From NCBI GenBank assembly GCA_022578965.1, contig MU400512.1, positions 62,001 to 126,000 of the forward strand: a stretch of DNA of 64,000 bases, given 5' to 3'. A program made the translations under genes and the position numbers. The DNA comes from Xylaria sp. FL1777 (lineage: Eukaryota > Ascomycota > Sordariomycetes > Xylariales > Xylariaceae). This document shows, in pieces, positions 1 to 10,731 of this stretch; position 1 is the first letter of the stretch; each line of letters opens with the position of its first letter. Below the pieces are notes generated by a model, which made no database searches, had not been told where the DNA came from, and was given only the letters and a program-made list of their open reading frames with translations.

Positions 1-1549
1 CGGACTGACGAGCCTTGTCGAGTTCTTTTTGTTTCTCAGTTACTATTCCGCCATTCATATTCTCAAGTCTATGCTCTTCTTCGCGAATAGAGTGCTCATA
101 TTTCCTGACAGTCTTGGACCAATTATCGAGACTGCCGTGCATCTCTCTCTCTTGAGCATGAAGCGCGATGACGGCTTGCTTGGCCACTTCAAAGCGTTCC
201 TTCACTTCTCGAACCACGTCGTCTTGTTGGCTGTCTTCTTGGTTAGTGGTTTCTAAGCCTTCTTCGGCCTGCTTGATTTTGTTGTCGATGGATTCAAGAA
301 CGTGGGCTTTTTCGGCTATTATCTGCTCTGTTTGGGCGATGTCTTCCCGTGCGGTAGCAATAGCAGCTTCTTTAAGCCGGAGGATCTCCTCTTGCTCCTG
401 AACTTGAGCCCATGCCAATTGATCCTTGTATACATGGGCTCTGTGGCGCATATCGTTGGACTTGCTGGCGGCATCTCTTAGCTTGACTGCCTTCTCGAAC
501 TTATCTTTAAGATAGGCAAGATTCTCTTCAAGCTCGGTGAGTTTGTTCTCTTGGTCGTCGAGGTATTGGGTCAAGGTTTTGTAATCGTCGTCAAGCTGTT
601 CAAGCTGAGTACCCTTGACAAAGTACGAATATTTCATCACAGGTGTTGCGGCGTTGAGGAATTGCCTAGCATTGTCCTGGGATAGAACATTTAGGGGGTT
701 ATCGACCTGAAGACAATACCACTCGACAATATCATCAACCTCAGCCTTTTTAGCAGATATGATCCTGCCAGCGGCTGATTTGACCTTGAAGCCACTGGAA
801 CCAGTCTTGGTAAACCACCGCTCACAGATGATAGAGTCACCGTATAGGTCAGGCTTGTAAGCATCCTCACCCTGGTTCTTAAGCCTGACTACTAGGCTCG
901 CGTGTTCGGTGCCCTCTTTGACGAAGCTCTTCAAGCTCCCACCCCGGTTCGTGGCGCTGGCTTTTCCACCGAGGCATAGTGTGATGGCAGTCAAGACGGC
1001 GCTCTTGCCGCTGCCGTTCTCACCGACAATGAAATTCAGCAGAGGGCCAAGCTCGACGTGCAGCTTGACGTGGCACATGAAGTTGATGCAGGTGATGCTC
1101 TCGATAATGGCATTGTCGGCTGCATGGTTATCGCCGATGATGGTGGGGCGTTCCTTGAGGCGCTGAGTAGCACGCTGGTCGTCTTGTTCCGTGTGTTCCA
1201 GGTGCCTGAAGTCTTGGTCCCGTTTGATCTCGTACTGTGTTGCCGGAGGCGGTGTTGACTCGTCTTCGGCTTCGACCATGGGTTCGTCGCCATCGGCATC
1301 ATCGTCCGCATCGACAGCCTGACGGGCCTTCCGAGCCGCGTTGCTGCTAGAGAGACGGGCTTTCTTCCGCTGCTGATCCGTCTAGTTAGTTCGTTCAAGA
1401 GTCGCAACTGTTGTTTAGATTTGCCAACTGACCGTCGCATTTCGAAGACTAGAGCTCGCTGCAGTTTCGGTGATGGTGTACTCATCGGAAGACGCATCTT
1501 CGTTAAAAGCGGCACGGCGCGAGCGCTTGGAAGAGGTTACGGAAGGCAT
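1..1549 (-). CDS. smc6: SMC6, structural maintenance of chromosomes 6 (N-terminal part; runs off the window)
   Basis: ATPase subunit of the nuclear SMC5/6 complex, which acts in recombinational repair and replication-fork stability. Exons read 1433..1549 and 1372..1 (continuing left). The start is the ATG at 1549. The first 39 codons, Ser/Arg-rich and probably disordered, end at an unusual GTCAGT donor; the acceptor is best placed at 1373 after a CTAAC branch, but neighbouring in-phase AGs are possible. Seen: the motif INFMCH, the Walker A core VGENGSGKSA near 1000-1020, TNRGGSLKSFVKEG, the SMC6-like segment NPLNVLSQDNARQFL, and then a long heptad-rich coiled coil reaching position 1. The hinge, second coiled coil and Walker B half lie outside the window. 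The motif set matches SMC6 better than SMC5 or cohesin/condensin SMCs. It is divergent from the ECD gene, with MCB-like ACGCGT sites between them. Confidence 0.93.
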
Positions 1550-2157
1550 GTTGGCGCGGGGTGACGAGATCTGATGTCGAGAATGAGAAATTATCGTAAG
1601 TGCAAGCGGCTGGCTGACTGCATCGTGGGTCGCGGGGCAAAGGAGACAACTAGGCTGCTTCTTCTTCTTCTTCTTCTTATTCTTTTTCCTGCTCTCTTAC
1701 TTGTGCTTCACTTCTTGAAATGGTGACTTATTGGCAAGTAATAATGTAGAAGGGAGGGTTGGATACTATGGGTCTTAGACTGCACTGAGCTAGCCTGATA
1801 GCAGGCGCAACGCGTGTGAGACGCGATGACCACTAACCTGATGATGCTTAGCCTACCTAGGTAGGTACCTCCTAGACGAGTACGCAGCCTAAGTATAGGT
1901 ACATAGTACGCGCATACATATTCGCCCCGCCTTGCACCCGCAATTACCTCATTCTAGAAACATTAAGCCCTACCTACCTACATAGGTAAGGTACTTATGT
2001 ACCACGTATACTATAAAAAAACATTCAAGACGCCCTTTGCATTCGCCTCCATAATCCCCCACCGGTTCGGGATTATTAGTGTTCAGATCGTCCTGTTAAT
2101 GTACACGGCCAACATAGCTTCTTCTCAAACTCGTCTTCTAACCTCGCCACTTTGGGG
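1550..2157. promoter_or_regulatory. Divergent promoter region of smc6 and the ecdysoneless gene
   Basis: This 608-bp gap lies between two divergent starts. It contains a (CTT)n tract near 1660-1680, ACGCGT at 1810-1815, ACGCGA at 1821-1826, and the palindrome TACCTAGGTA at 1854-1863 with partial copies near 1975-1990. No convincing ORF is present; the short ORF at 1997-2182 has no family features. ACGCGT is the core of the MluI cell-cycle box bound by MBF-type factors, which would suit smc6, but that link is inferred. Confidence 0.5.
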
Positions 2158-4026
2158 ATGGATGTTCAAGATACAAATCTAATGTTTCAAGATGGATTCG
2201 AGCCGTTTCCCAGGAGTCTGCCCGATAATTGCGTCGAGTACATGCTTTTTGTACTTGATAGCACGCTTGAGCCCCGTATCTTGTTGTCCGAACTGGAGAA
2301 CATCCGTAAGAGTGCCATGCAGTTATGTCTTGCCATAACCAAGGACTACATTTGGCAAAGGGATTCCTTTCAACTTCAAGTCACGAGAGTGGAAGGGCTG
2401 GTTTACTTATACGGCAGGACAGACTACGGAGACTGCGTTGAGGATGAGTGGCTCATAGTCTACTTGCTTCGGAGGTTGACCATTACTTTCCCGTCGCTAT
2501 GGGTTCGGGTGTTTGATAGTGACGGCGAGTTTCTCCTAATTGAAGCAGCCAACGTCGTACCAACCTGGCTAAGCCCGGAGATTGACAGCAATCGTGCTTG
2601 GATACACCAGGGAAAATTGCAGCTTCTTCCCCTTTCCGCTAGTTCGGGAGACAAGCACCCCCTTTCCCTAGGTGAAGCCGTCAACCATATTAAACTAGAT
2701 CCGGAGACATTAGTGCATTCTCCTTTCATAGAAGCTGAAGCATTCTATCGCCTGGAGAAGTATCCAGAGAACATCCAATCTTCGATGCATTATTCACTCA
2801 TCACGATACCCAGGAAGCTAGCACACATCCTTCATGAGCAGCCTGCAGCAATTGCTCCTGCTACTGAAGCCTTCTATTTACGAGATCCGGCAACTTTGAA
2901 GCCACTGATGATCGCGTCTCCGGATCTACATTTTCCTCCTAAAGACTTAGTGACAGTCAGTGTCAAGTTCACCAAGGTACTCTTTGCACAGATTAAATCC
3001 CAGCGATTCGCCGCGCCACCACTCTGGAGTACCATTGTCAAAGCAACCCAAGAGGGGTCCAATCCTACCTCGGAGCGGGAACGAAAACAATCGGCCCGCC
3101 TCGAATTAGGAATGAAAGTGACTAGCGGCTTCGAAATGCTCGCCGCTAGCGCTGACAGAAATGACAACCGTTTAGCGCGTGAATTCGCTATTCTTCTCGA
3201 GGATGTGGAGGAGGACGGTGAAAATTCTCTACCTACTAACGAGGATATCGCGACTTGGTCAAACACCGACCGAGAAGACAACGAGACTTGGTTAGACATT
3301 AACTTCGAAGATTTCGATAATGAACTGCAGGGAAGGCAAAGAGATAAGACAGAGAAAGAAAACGGCTTTGGCGACACCAAAGCTCAAGCCGATTTGCGTA
3401 AAATAGTGTCTCGCTTCGAAGACTTTCTTAACGACGAAACAGCAGGTTTTGAGGGAGCTGAGCTAGACGATATGGATCATGACAACGATTCTTCAGATGG
3501 TAGCGAGGAAGGTTGGGAGTATGACCACGACGAGAGTAGTGAAGACGAAGACAAAGCAGTCAGCTTCAATGAGGACCAGTTCAGCAGAATGATGAGGGAG
3601 ATGATGGGTATGCCTCCGGAAGATATGGCAGACTTTTCAACGGCGACCCCGCCAAGCAATCTTCGTGATAAGGGGGTTAGTATTGGAGAAGAGGAAGAAG
3701 AGGAAGAAGACATTAGGCAACTCGCAGCGCAGATGGAGACTGAGCTGAAGGAGCTCGGGGCACTCAAGTTGGATGCAAAGCCGGAGAGAACCAACGTAAT
3801 TGATTCCGAAGGGAGCGTGGTCTTCAAACCCAAGGGCAAAGGCACCGAGGAGGCAGAGGAAGAGAGTGGTGACGAAGAAGTTAATATTGACTATAACCTA
3901 GCTAAGAATCTTCTCGAGAGCTTTAAGAGCCAAGAGGGATTGGCGGGCCCAGCAGGAAACTTGATGGGGATGATGGGTATGAAACTACCTCGGGATGAAG
4001 ACGAAGAAGAAGAAGAAGATGAATAA
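2158..4026 (+). CDS. Ecdysoneless/SGT1-family protein (ECD)
   Basis: Homologue of Drosophila Ecdysoneless and human ECD (hSGT1), a family linked to pre-mRNA splicing (PRPF8 assembly), transcription and cell-cycle control. The 622-codon gene has no intron. An in-frame TTG lies at 2152, but the first ATG is 2158, which I take as the start. Seen: the diagnostic N-terminal block around residues 105-135, with FPSLWVRVFDSDGEFLLIEA followed by VVPTWLSPEIDSNRAWI and a GKLQLLP segment; then a helical middle; then a strongly acidic C-terminal third with several Asp/Glu runs. The very C-terminus carries a GNLMGMMGMKLP segment and an Asp/Glu tail. The length is typical of the family. The acidic tail fits transactivation or chaperone-docking roles described for ECD, but it is a low-complexity feature and does not prove function. 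Confidence 0.9.
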   Translation: MDVQDTNLMFQDGFEPFPRSLPDNCVEYMLFVLDSTLEPRILLSELENIRKSAMQLCLAITKDYIWQRDSFQLQVTRVEGLVYLYGRTDYGDCVEDEWLIVYLLRRLTITFPSLWVRVFDSDGEFLLIEAANVVPTWLSPEIDSNRAWIHQGKLQLLPLSASSGDKHPLSLGEAVNHIKLDPETLVHSPFIEAEAFYRLEKYPENIQSSMHYSLITIPRKLAHILHEQPAAIAPATEAFYLRDPATLKPLMIASPDLHFPPKDLVTVSVKFTKVLFAQIKSQRFAAPPLWSTIVKATQEGSNPTSERERKQSARLELGMKVTSGFEMLAASADRNDNRLAREFAILLEDVEEDGENSLPTNEDIATWSNTDREDNETWLDINFEDFDNELQGRQRDKTEKENGFGDTKAQADLRKIVSRFEDFLNDETAGFEGAELDDMDHDNDSSDGSEEGWEYDHDESSEDEDKAVSFNEDQFSRMMREMMGMPPEDMADFSTATPPSNLRDKGVSIGEEEEEEEDIRQLAAQMETELKELGALKLDAKPERTNVIDSEGSVVFKPKGKGTEEAEEESGDEEVNIDYNLAKNLLESFKSQEGLAGPAGNLMGMMGMKLPRDEDEEEEEDE

Positions 4027-4850
4027 TTGCCAACAATGAATCGTCAAGATGAAGGACAAAGTCTACTTCATTCCCCTGAGCAAACTTGCATGTGATAGAA
4101 TCAAATACCTCATTGGTCCTGTACCTAATAAGCCGCACCAACTAGGAAGATTAGGTAATTGTAAGCCACACCTTGTACTTTTGTATCATGGACGCCTACT
4201 TGTACTGTATTATTAGTTGAACAAAAACTCTATTGGCTGTATTAGCTGTGATATAGTAACTTCTTTATATAGCTCTTTTTAAACCTTACGCATATAACTA
4301 CCTAGGTACATGTTAAGCAAGTACAACTCTTTCATTCTAGGTCCTTGGGTACTTGGGAGGTAGGTACCCCCGTTTCAGTACCTACTAACCCCCACTATTA
4401 CTGCCAAAACAGGCCGCCGCCTTTACTACGACGTCACAGCATCAGTTATAGGTAGAGATGGTTGTTCATTGTATTTGTGCCATGCCAATAATGAATAACA
4501 CGGCTGGAGGGAGAGCGATCTGAACCACGGATCATTCCCCAACACGACATGGTAGCATTCAGCCCCAACTCACCGGCTGATCAACCCAAATCCACATCCA
4601 TGCCTTTCCACAGTGAGCATTGCAGGCAAATGAGACTGGTAGCACGTTTACGCTTTTGCCATATCGCTGCCGCTTCCCAGGGCGGCATCGTGCAGTCCTA
4701 CGCCTGAAGGTCGCAATCGCAGTCGCATGAACGCCAACGCGATCACAATCACGATCACGACCATCCCCACTACCACAGCCGCAAGAGAACGACTCGACGT
4801 GGACGAGAACAGCCGACCGCTGCCGTCCGTCGCCCTTGTTCGGTGCGACG
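4027..4850. other. Intergenic region upstream of the SAP1-like AAA gene
   Basis: This stretch holds the presumed 3' UTR of the ECD gene and the promoter of the AAA ATPase. A TACCTAGGTA palindrome sits at 4299-4308, with partial copies near 4355-4385. A second short ORF (ATG 4727) overlaps the presumed AAA start in another frame and could be an upstream ORF or an unrecognised 5' exon. No other gene is seen. Confidence 0.4.
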
Positions 4851-7390
4851 ATGTGGTCCAGCAGAAGCCTGTCGAGCCTGCAGAAAACATACGATGAGAG
4901 TTACTTGAAGTGCTCAACCGCTGTCTATTACGAAAGCCAGGTATACACAAACTACGTCACCCGCTTCCAGGGGCAACATATCGTCTTTTTTCCGCTAACG
5001 AGACTTCCCAAGGGTGACGAGAAAGAGGCCACGCTTTGCTGGAAGAACGCTCTCGACCAAATCCGAATCGGCACTGCCAGCAAAAAACACAACGATCACA
5101 TACCCAAATCCGAGACCGAGCGTACACTCGTCCAGAGTTTGAGAGAGCTCGAATCTCAATGCAAGGAGAGGATAGATCTTCTCGAGGCCCTACGCTTGTC
5201 CCGACAAGACCTGAGCGCCCCGGACAATGCCGCCCTCCGTCACGGAATGGAGCCTGCCGGGCAAGGCCGCCCTCCGTCTGCGCCTGCCACGCCGAGTAAA
5301 GGGTGGATTGGGGACGGTACGATACCTGCCATCACATATCCTGAGCTATCGAGACCGCCCTTGCCACAGCGTCCCCCCTTAGCCTCTAGGGGTTCGTCGG
5401 AGCGGGCAGTTGTTGGCCGCCGTTCGTCGATAGACCAGATCCTAGATCAGTTTGAAGCCTCGTCCTCTACACACGCTCCGACTCTACCTCCCTACAGCTC
5501 CTTGCCCCCCGCAAAGGGCACCCTGAGGTCGTCTAGTCCTGATAAGCGGACAATGCGGACAACACTCCGGTCAGGCAAGCCGGACAAACTACCCAAGCCG
5601 GCTCGAACGACACCCTCCAAGCGGAACCAAGGTCCAGGTGCCAACAAAGCAGCCACTCTAGCATGGGGAACCCGTACCTCGAGAACTAGTTTAGACACTA
5701 CCACGGATCTCCTACATTCGTCACCCCAATCTGTCGAATCACGGCGCTCTCACGACCAATCCCGACACAGCTCATCTACACACCGAGGCTATTGGGATAG
5801 CCATACTAGAAGATTAGTTGTGACGCCCATCCAAGCCACCGTGCCCAATACCGATTCTCCATTGGATACAGAACCAGCTCCGCATATATCAGGTGATGAC
5901 GCCGTCAATGCGCCATCGGCACTTGCTTTGGGCGCAGCTTCGAGTGCCTTGAATGCATTATCTTTACAGGAACGCGCAACACCAAATTCAGCCAGTAAAC
6001 GGCGCTCAGTACCTAAAAGAGCAACATGCTCAGATTACCAGCCTGGGAATTATGGCAGCTCAAGTCCCAGACCATTGAAAAGCGGGCTGAAGGCGGATTC
6101 TCAGATACAAAGAGAATCACCAGTCGAAGACGGATATGGTGAGCCGCGCAGCTCAAGGAGACTTGGTCGCCACCACCCCCGCCGTGAGCAGGAAGAGGAG
6201 TTAAATTCATCGAGCGAAGATATCACAACCAGCTCGCGCCAGTCAAGACGTAAGGGTAAGCAAAAGGCTACACCAATTACTGGTGATCTCGATGCCCATT
6301 CGCCGGACAACTCTACCAGAGAGGATGAGGACAGCCAAACCAAGGGCCAATGGGAGAGCAAAAAGAAGAAAATTCTCAAAAGCTTGCCCCCGGGGGTTGA
6401 TGAATCTGCCGCAAAAGCTATCTTTAACGAAATCGTAGTGGATGGTGATGAAGTTCATTGGAGCGACGTAGCCGGTTTGGAGGTGGCCAAGAATGCCTTG
6501 AGAGAGACAGTAGTATACCCGTTCTTGCGACCCGATTTATTCATGGGTCTACGTGAACCGGCGAGGGGCATGCTGCTGTTCGGGCCTCCAGGCACAGGTA
6601 AGACAATGTTGGCTCGAGCAGTTGCAACGGAATCGAAGTCTACATTCTTCTCTATCTCAGCTAGTAGTCTGACGAGTAAATACCTGGGTGACTCAGAAAA
6701 GCTAGTACGTGCTCTGTTTGCACTGGCAAAATCCATGGCGCCTAGCATCATATTCGTTGACGAGATTGATTCTTTACTATCCCAGAGATCAGGATCGGGA
6801 GACCATGAGTCGACCCGAAGAATCAAGACGGAGTTCTTGATTCAGTGGAGTGATTTACAACGAGCTGCAGCAGGCCGTGAAAGCCCGGGAGGCACGAAGG
6901 ATCGTGGCGATGCGAATCGAGTCCTTGTTTTAGCGGCAACCAATTTACCATGGGCCATCGACGAAGCTGCTAGACGTCGATTTGTGAGGCGGCAGTACAT
7001 ACCGCTGCCGGAACCGGAGACGAGAGCTACACAATTGAAGACCCTACTTGGTCAGCAGACACACAACCTCACAGATACCGATATCTTGAAGTTGGTTGAT
7101 TTAACTGATGGTAGGGCTGGACTAACTAAAAGGCCGGCAGCATTGTATAGGCTAACAACATCATACTAGGCTTCTCTGGATCTGATATCACAGCGTTGGC
7201 CAAAGACGCCGCCATGGGGCCGCTCCGTTCTCTCGGTGAAGCTCTCCTCCACATGACGATGGACCAAATTCGGCCTATCGCATTAAGAGATTTCCAGGCC
7301 AGTCTTCAGACTATACGTCCCAGCGTGAATAAGGAAGGACTAAAGGAGTACGAGGACTGGGCTAAACAATTTGGCGAACGTGGTGGATGA
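4851..7390 (+). CDS. MIT-domain AAA ATPase of the meiotic clade (SAP1/YTA6/spastin-like)
   Basis: Exons 4851..4940, 5013..7110 and 7170..7390 give 802 residues. The N-terminus resembles a MIT helical bundle ([17 protein letters not shown], then [17 protein letters not shown] across intron 1). A long Ser/Arg-rich, probably disordered linker follows (about residues 100-500). The C-terminal AAA module has Walker A GPPGTGKT, Walker [12 protein letters not shown], an arginine-finger region ending [16 protein letters not shown], and a Vps4-type C-terminal helix. Exon 3 joins at [18 protein letters not shown]. These enzymes remodel ESCRT-III-like or microtubule substrates; yeast Sap1/Yta6 are cortical, poorly defined relatives. 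Intron 1 (72 nt) is stop-free and a multiple of three, so its retention adds 24 residues. The true 5' end is uncertain: ATG 4851 is the first in frame after a stop at 4728, but an upstream exon is possible. Confidence 0.85.
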
Positions 7391-7980
7391 GACCGTGATC
7401 ACACACATACCAGAAATCTGAAGAGGCAGAGTCATATACACCTAGTGTGTGTCGCAAACTTACTAAACAAAGCAATCAACTTAAGGGCTCACTACAATCA
7501 CGGATAATACTTGAGTATCCGGGCGGCCAGAGCTATGGACGTTGACCTGAATATTTGATAAACTTGAATATCGGGCCGCATGCGTCCCAGCCAGTGCTGT
7601 ACATAGGTAGTGTTACATTATTGGAATATATATACACATATATACGTGATGATTTTGCTGCTGTCTTCCACCGGTTCACGTGTCTCTCCCCCTCCGTCTC
7701 CTTCTTTCTCTTCCCGGTTCGAAGGCGACAGCAGGGACAACTAGCCCCATGTCGGTATACTGAGTGATTTAGAGTCGGGGATATTGAATTGTCAGTTAAG
7801 TTCGTATCCCCCCGTCTTACTCTTGCCTTCTATTCATTCCTCGTACACCTCGGGCGAAGTACATAGCGAGACTGATTAGATTTCTCTTACCATCGATCCT
7901 TGGCCTCTCGCTCGTTTAAATCGACCCACATGAGGTTGAGGTATAACTATTCTCCCGCAACGTGACAGATAGTGCCATCA
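7391..7980. other. Convergent intergenic region
   Basis: The 3' regions of the AAA ATPase gene and the uS17m gene meet here (590 bp). It contains an AT-rich stretch with ATATATACACATATATAC near 7626-7645. I see no coding potential and no tRNA. Confidence 0.4.
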
Positions 7981-8610
7981 TCACAACGGCGGCGGACGAA
8001 AACGAGCCAGAACCTTCTCCGCAAACCTCAGAAGATTATCGGCATCGACAGTAGCGGCAGTGGACTCTCTGACACAGCGATAGAGGACCCTCCGTTCGTC
8101 TTTTGCGACACGCCTGGCGAGGCGCTCGGCGGCGCGTTCCTCCATACTCGGGATGGGCGGCCGCTCCTCGATGCCGGGCCCGTATGGCGCAATGATGTGC
8201 TTCACGACATGCCGCACGTGCTGCGCCTCGCGCCACGACGGCGTAATGGCCACCACGTCGCCTTGGCGCAGCGAGTTGGCCGGGTCGTGGACGAGTTTGA
8301 AGCGTGGGGATTTGAACCACTGTCGGCCGGGAAAGAAAGAGAGCAAAGTTAGCGATCCCATTGGAACATATTTTCATGTCATGTCGGTGGGTTGGGACAG
8401 GAACAAGTTGGTCGCTTGTCGTTGTTCGAGGTGGAGTTGAATCTTTATCTGATCGGCGGGCATTTCACGCACCTTGTGTACTCTCTGTTCCCACCTCTGG
8501 CCACCCAGCCGAACCTTAACGGTCTTGTCCATGAGCCCAGCCGACACAACGATGCCGTGCATCTCCTTGGACGCCGCCCTTCGCAACCCGGCGGCGACTT
8601 CCGACGCCAT
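7981..8610 (-). CDS. Mitochondrial small-subunit ribosomal protein uS17m
   Basis: Component of the mitochondrial 37S ribosomal subunit, binding small-subunit rRNA through an OB fold. Exons 8473..8610 and 7981..8319 give 158 residues, joined by a 153-nt intron with a GTGCGT donor and a CGACAG acceptor. Seen: the family signature MHGIVVSAGLMDKTVKVRLG in exon 1, then RVHK|WFKSPRFKLVHD, NSLRQGDVVAITP and RHVVKHIIAPYG across and after the junction. A C-terminal extension of about 60 charged residues, typical of fungal mitochondrial S17, follows. The N-terminus (MASEVAAGLRRAASKE) is basic and could target mitochondria. The start is the ATG at 8610, 18 nt downstream (on the minus strand) of a 12-bp tandem repeat array in the leader. 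Confidence 0.88.
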
Positions 8611-8628
8611 CGTTGCCTATATGTTGCT

Positions 8629-8700
8629 GGTGTCGTTGTTGGTGTCGTTGTTGGTGTCGTTGTTGGTGTCGTTGTTGGTGTCGTTGTTGGTGTCGGTGTG
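8629..8700 (-). repeat. Five perfect 12-bp tandem repeats plus one degenerate copy in the uS17m leader
   Basis: On the plus strand the unit is GGTGTCGTTGTT, perfect at 8629-8640, 8641-8652, 8653-8664, 8665-8676 and 8677-8688, with a diverged sixth copy to 8700. In the sense of the uS17m gene the unit is AACAACGACACC. It begins 18 nt upstream of the start codon and would form a CA-rich, G-poor leader. Its effect on expression is unknown. Confidence 0.85.
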
Positions 8701-9158
8701 TATTCGATCTGCTAGAATACTTTTCCCTGTCCCTATTGGGAGCTAGATGTTGGCTTGCGAGTCGTCTCGGTAGGCGGCGTCACGGGTGCGAGGCTGTTCT
8801 TTGATGCGTCCCAGGTTTGAAGCTTGAGGTTAGAGGGTCCCTAGAAATTATTTAGAGGTTGTTTGGCTTATCGATCTACCCCAGGTATATCACCCATGAT
8901 TGGTAGGTATTTTCTTAGCACCGGACCCCACAATACCTTAAGTATGTAGTATACCTACCAATGTACCTAGGTACCTAAACGGATTTGCGAGTACATCTCT
9001 TAAGAAATTCGCATAATGGTATGTTCTTAATATGCTACTTATATTATCTAGCATCTATGTACCCACACAAGACACTTGGGAAATACAGTAGACACTAGAT
9101 AGGTAGGAGGTATGTATGTACATAAATAGATACTTCATTTTGGATCGCATCTATACTA
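8701..9158. other. Promoter of uS17m and 3' flank of the EamA transporter gene
   Basis: This stretch lies between two minus-strand genes. A GTACCTAGGTAC palindrome sits at 8963-8974 in an AT-rich region. Nothing coding was recognised. Confidence 0.4.
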
Positions 9159-10731
9159 CTATGCCTCACTCTGTCTTCTGCCAGGTCCCAGCAGACTAGT
9201 CTCCTCATCCACGAGAGCAGTTCTCTCTTTCACCTCGTCGGGCTTAGCCTTCTGAAGACTTAGCCAGATGGCCGCACTGATGATCAGAACACTCCCGGCG
9301 AGACTTAGTATAGGAGGCGTCGTTCCCCAGATGACTCGTTCGATAATCAGTGCGAGCACCATTTGAAAGTACTAGAAACAGAAGACCCGTCAGTAAGATT
9401 TGTTCGACATATTGTGTCTTCATTGTCGGGCCTTACCGTCATATTTGTCGCTCTTCCGCCTTTCTCTCGCTGGAGTCCCTCGGTTAGTAGAAACTGTAAG
9501 AGGAATCCCGCCACCCCGATGATGAGCAACAAAACCCATTGTGCGGTGCCCTTTGGCAGTATGAAGCCTAGATCAGGATGCACCAGGATTATTAAACCCG
9601 AGGCGACTGTTGACAACGCGGCAAAGTAGTTTACGCTAATCAGCGAATGTGCCCGTTTACCGATAACCCGGATCGTGCTGTATGCCGTCGCCGCTGCGAA
9701 TGTTCCAATAATGGAGCAGACGACAGCGAGCGTTCGCTGTGGCGAGGATGGAGTGCCCGCGACGGGTGATCCCGCCTGCAGTGCGTCTACGATGAACGAC
9801 GTCGTCATCGTCGCGTTCCCGACATCTGGCACAACCGCACTTGCGCGCCCGAATAGAAATGCTGGTCGCGCGATAAGGAGGACGCCAGCCAGCGAAATAA
9901 GACCCGAAAGAGCCTCTTGGATCCGGTATGGCTCCTACAAATTTGTCAGATACCACTTCCTCACTCCCCACAATCCCCTCAACGCAGCTCACCTTTAGCC
10001 AGACGTAACAGAGGAAAGCAGTCCAGGTTGGAACTAAGAAAGAAATGGCAGTAGCATCCGAAATTTCCAGATACGAAAGCGAATCTGTACAAGAATATCG
10101 ATCAGCTCCATGTCCATCCATCTGTATAGTTAAAAACCATGGGCCCGTGTCTATATAATGACTTTCACCGCGATGGCCAAGATAAGAATCGCTCACAGTA
10201 CAAGCCGAAGAGTCCGAAAAAACCGGATGTACCGCGCATAACTAGCAAGCCAAATACGTTTCGTGGGCCAAAGGGAAAGTCGGGGACTTTCTTGTACCAC
10301 ATGTACAACGTGCCTAGGATGGCCGTCGCTAACATGCGAACGAAGATGATATGCAGAGCATGAAACTGGTTGGGCGAATCTTTAGCCGTCAATAGCTTTG
10401 CTGCCGTATTCATCTGTAGAAAAAAGTCGAACATCAGTAAGCTTGGTCGGTGAATGAATGACACAGTGGTAGTAGTGATGACAGAACGCACCACCGAGCC
10501 GAAAGTCTGCGCTAGGAACACCAGAAACAGCCCAATATTCCTATCGTAGAATCCAAACACATGTCTCCAAAATCTCCCGCCTTGTCGCACGGAGCTTGCC
10601 TCTTCATCGGTGCCGTCTGAGCTCATGGCGGGCGGCAACGCAGGGTGCGGGGAGCTTGGAGACGCGACCGGGTTATGCCTCTCTGCTCCGGGCGATCCCT
10701 CGTGTCCAGTGACTTGTGTCCCGTAACCCAT
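9159..10731 (-). CDS. EamA-family (drug/metabolite transporter superfamily, SLC35G-like) membrane protein
   Basis: Five exons (10492..10731, 10197..10413, 9993..10084, 9437..9934, 9159..9371) give 419 residues; each junction restores a continuous hydrophobic protein. Seen: a hydrophilic N-terminus of about 55 residues, then roughly ten hydrophobic segments in two EamA repeats, including GLFLVFLAQTFGSV, LHIIFVRMLATAILGTLYMW, FGLLVMRGTSGFFGLFGLYY, ATAISFLVPTWTAFLCYVWL, GLISLAGVLLIARPAF, and in the second half WVLLLIIGVAGFLLQFLLTE and GSVLIISAAIWLSLQKA. Substrate is not predictable from sequence; relatives move nucleotide sugars, purines or amino acids. The first in-frame ATG is 10731; the reading frame extends further only through non-ATG codons. 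Intron 1 (78 nt) has no stop and is a multiple of three. Confidence 0.86.

Noticed and set aside
8309..8322. B-box-like GGTTCAAATCC on the minus strand
   Set aside because: It spans the exon 2 start of uS17m and encodes the conserved WFKS residues.
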